Assembly (NCBI GenBank): GCA_965248805.1
Contig: CBDFKJ010000009.1
Span: 496,001-560,000, forward strand
Source: CBDFKJ01 sp965248805
GTDB taxonomy: Bacteria > Pseudomonadota > Alphaproteobacteria > UBA6615
Direction: 5' to 3'
Length of the DNA: 64,000 nt
Part shown: one piece after another, positions 62,820 through 64,000 of the stretch
Layout: every line of letters begins with the position of its first letter
Numbering within the stretch: the first letter of the stretch is position 1
Made by a program: the position numbers and the translations under genes
Notes under the pieces: generated by a model
The model's input: only the letters and a program-made list of their open reading frames with translations
The model's database searches: none
What the model was told of the DNA's origin: nothing

Positions 62820-64000
62820 CGGCATCGGATTTCAACATCGAGTACTGGCCGCTCTACCGGTTGCTGCCCTATGCCGCCAATGCGCGCGCACATTCCGACG
62901 ACCAGGTGGCGCAGATCGCGGGCTCGATTGCCGCCTTCGGCTTCAACGTACCCTGCCTGGTGGACGAGGCCGGCGTGCTGATCGCGGGCCACGGCCGGCT
63001 GCTGGCCGCGCGGCAACTCGAGCTGGAGACGGTGCCGGTGATCCGGCTGGAGCATCTGAGCGAAGCGCAGGCCCGAGCGTTTCGCATTGCCGACAACCGC
63101 ATCGCCGAAAATGCCGGCTGGGACGAGGGCCTGCTGCGCGTGGAACTCGAGCAGCTGCGCGAGGCCGAGTTCGACCTCGACCTCACCGGCTTCGATCTCG
63201 ACGAGATCGATCGCCTGCTACAGGGAGCCGAGGATGGTTCCGCCGGCAACATCGATGACGACGAGGCGCCGGAGACGCCGGAGCAACCTATCACCCGGTC
63301 CGGCGATCTCTGGCTTCTGGGAGGCCACCGGCTCCTCTGTGGCGATGCGACCGTCGCGGCCGACATCGAACGGGTGCTGGACGGCGGACTCGCCGATCTC
63401 TGCTTCACCGATCCGCCCTACAACGTCGGCTACGGCAACAGCGCCAAGGACCGGATGCGCGGCAAGCGGCGGCGGATTCGCAACGACAATCTCGGCGCCG
63501 ACTTCGAGCGCTTCCTCGGCGCGGCCTGCACCAACATGCTCGCCGTCACCAAGGGTACGGCCTACATCTGCATGTCGTCCTCGGAGCTGCCCACGCTGCA
63601 GCGTGCGTTCCGGGAAGCGGGCGGCCACTGGTCGACCTTCCTGATCTGGGCCAAGAATACCTTCACGCTTGGCCGTGCCGACTACCAGCGCCAGTACGAA
63701 CCGATCCTCTACGGCTGGAAGGAGGGCGCTGACCACTACTGGTGCGGCGCGCGGGATCAGGGCGACGTCTGGTTCGTCGACAAGCCGGCGCGCAACGATC
63801 TGCACCCGACCATGAAGCCGGTGGCGCTGATCGAGCGCGCGGTGCGCAACTCATCGAAGGGCCGGGATGTGGTGCTCGATCCCTTCGCCGGCTCGGGCTC
63901 GACGCTGATCGCGGCCGAGAAGACCGGACGCACGGCACGGCTGGTGGAACTCGATCCTGGCTATTGCGACGTCGTCGTCCGGCGCTGGCAGGAGTGGACG
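62816..64000 (+). CDS. ParB-domain DNA methyltransferase (second copy), 3' end outside window
   Basis: At least 395 residues, open at the window edge. ParB-like N-terminus: VAQIAGSIAAFGFNVPCLVD, VLIAGHGRLLAARQL; then GDLWLLGGHRLLCGDA, DLCFTDPPYNVGYGN (motif IV), HPTMKPVALIERAV and VLDPFAGSGSTLIAAEKTGR (motif I), a beta-class N6-adenine or N4-cytosine methyltransferase. In related phages this gene precedes the terminase. It differs clearly from the copy at 52478. Confidence 0.9.
   Translation, partial: MTASDFNIEYWPLYRLLPYAANARAHSDDQVAQIAGSIAAFGFNVPCLVDEAGVLIAGHGRLLAARQLELETVPVIRLEHLSEAQARAFRIADNRIAENAGWDEGLLRVELEQLREAEFDLDLTGFDLDEIDRLLQGAEDGSAGNIDDDEAPETPEQPITRSGDLWLLGGHRLLCGDATVAADIERVLDGGLADLCFTDPPYNVGYGNSAKDRMRGKRRRIRNDNLGADFERFLGAACTNMLAVTKGTAYICMSSSELPTLQRAFREAGGHWSTFLIWAKNTFTLGRADYQRQYEPILYGWKEGADHYWCGARDQGDVWFVDKPARNDLHPTMKPVALIERAVRNSSKGRDVVLDPFAGSGSTLIAAEKTGRTARLVELDPGYCDVVVRRWQEWT

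Overview
High-GC DNA with GTG starts, alphaproteobacterial-type phage families (major capsid protein E, DUF6441, DUF1833, DUF6456, DUF6511, DUF6378) and IS3/IS5/IS6/IS256 elements. The host is most likely an alphaproteobacterium; the lower rank is not resolved, and no rRNA or tRNA was seen. Nearly everything here is accessory: the late half of one siphovirus-like prophage, a scrap-yard of insertion sequences and gene fragments surrounding an intact-looking seven-gene operon, and the integrase plus early half of a second prophage.

Region 1 (1-17463, plus strand) is a late module in the usual order: head decoration protein, major capsid protein, head-tail joining, DUF6441, tail terminator-like, tail tube, tail assembly chaperone with a -1 frameshift extension, tape measure, distal tail proteins, DUF1833, NlpC/P60 peptidase, tail hub, two holin-like proteins and a GH24 endolysin. 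Cargo interrupts it: a DNA polymerase IV, a small antisense membrane protein, and a DUF4238/portal chimera followed by an AT-richer PIN-like gene.

Region 2 (17464-23190) holds a ZIP transporter between two copies of the endolysin 3' end, fragments of IS256, IS3, IS6 and IS5 transposases, an SRPBCC gene, a deleted DUF2796-ABC-DUF3299 metal-related operon, and a second holin-lysozyme remnant that has lost its catalytic Glu.

Region 3 (23173-34193, minus strand) is the most interesting part. In transcription order it encodes ParB-like protein 2, a PD-(D/E)XK nuclease, a SNF2 helicase, ParB-like protein 1, a DGQHR (DndB-like) protein, a radical SAM protein and a GHKL/Hsp90-like ATPase, mostly with overlapping or nearly touching ends. 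I do not recognise the set as a named defence or DNA-modification system. Its first gene is split by an IS5 element that itself carries a nested IS; removing the insert and one ATCT duplication restores the ParB reading frame exactly.

Region 4 (34193-44434) contains a deleted IS6, a TraB/GumN-family protein, an intact IS3 with a 3-bp target duplication, fragments of serine and tyrosine recombinases, a thermonuclease gene with an internal amber codon, a second copy of the head decoration gene 3' part, and an autotransporter.

Region 5 (44435-64000) is the left part of a second prophage: integrase, a leftward regulatory operon (ImmA/IrrE-like protease, Cro/C1 repressor, HTH protein), then rightward genes for an excisionase-like protein, a RecA-like NTPase, a putative ssDNA-binding protein, helicase, ParB-methyltransferase, two PD-(D/E)XK nucleases, primase-helicase, RuvC-like resolvase, DUF6378, DUF6456, two secreted cargo proteins, a PP-loop sulfotransferase/PAPS-reductase-like enzyme and a second ParB-methyltransferase that runs off the end. 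Three noncoding stretches (near 47.5, 57.3 and 61.6 kb) are arrays of a short word, each with its own word, and may be origins or regulatory iterons. Several genes carry single-base frameshifts or in-frame TAG codons, so either decay or sequencing error must be considered.
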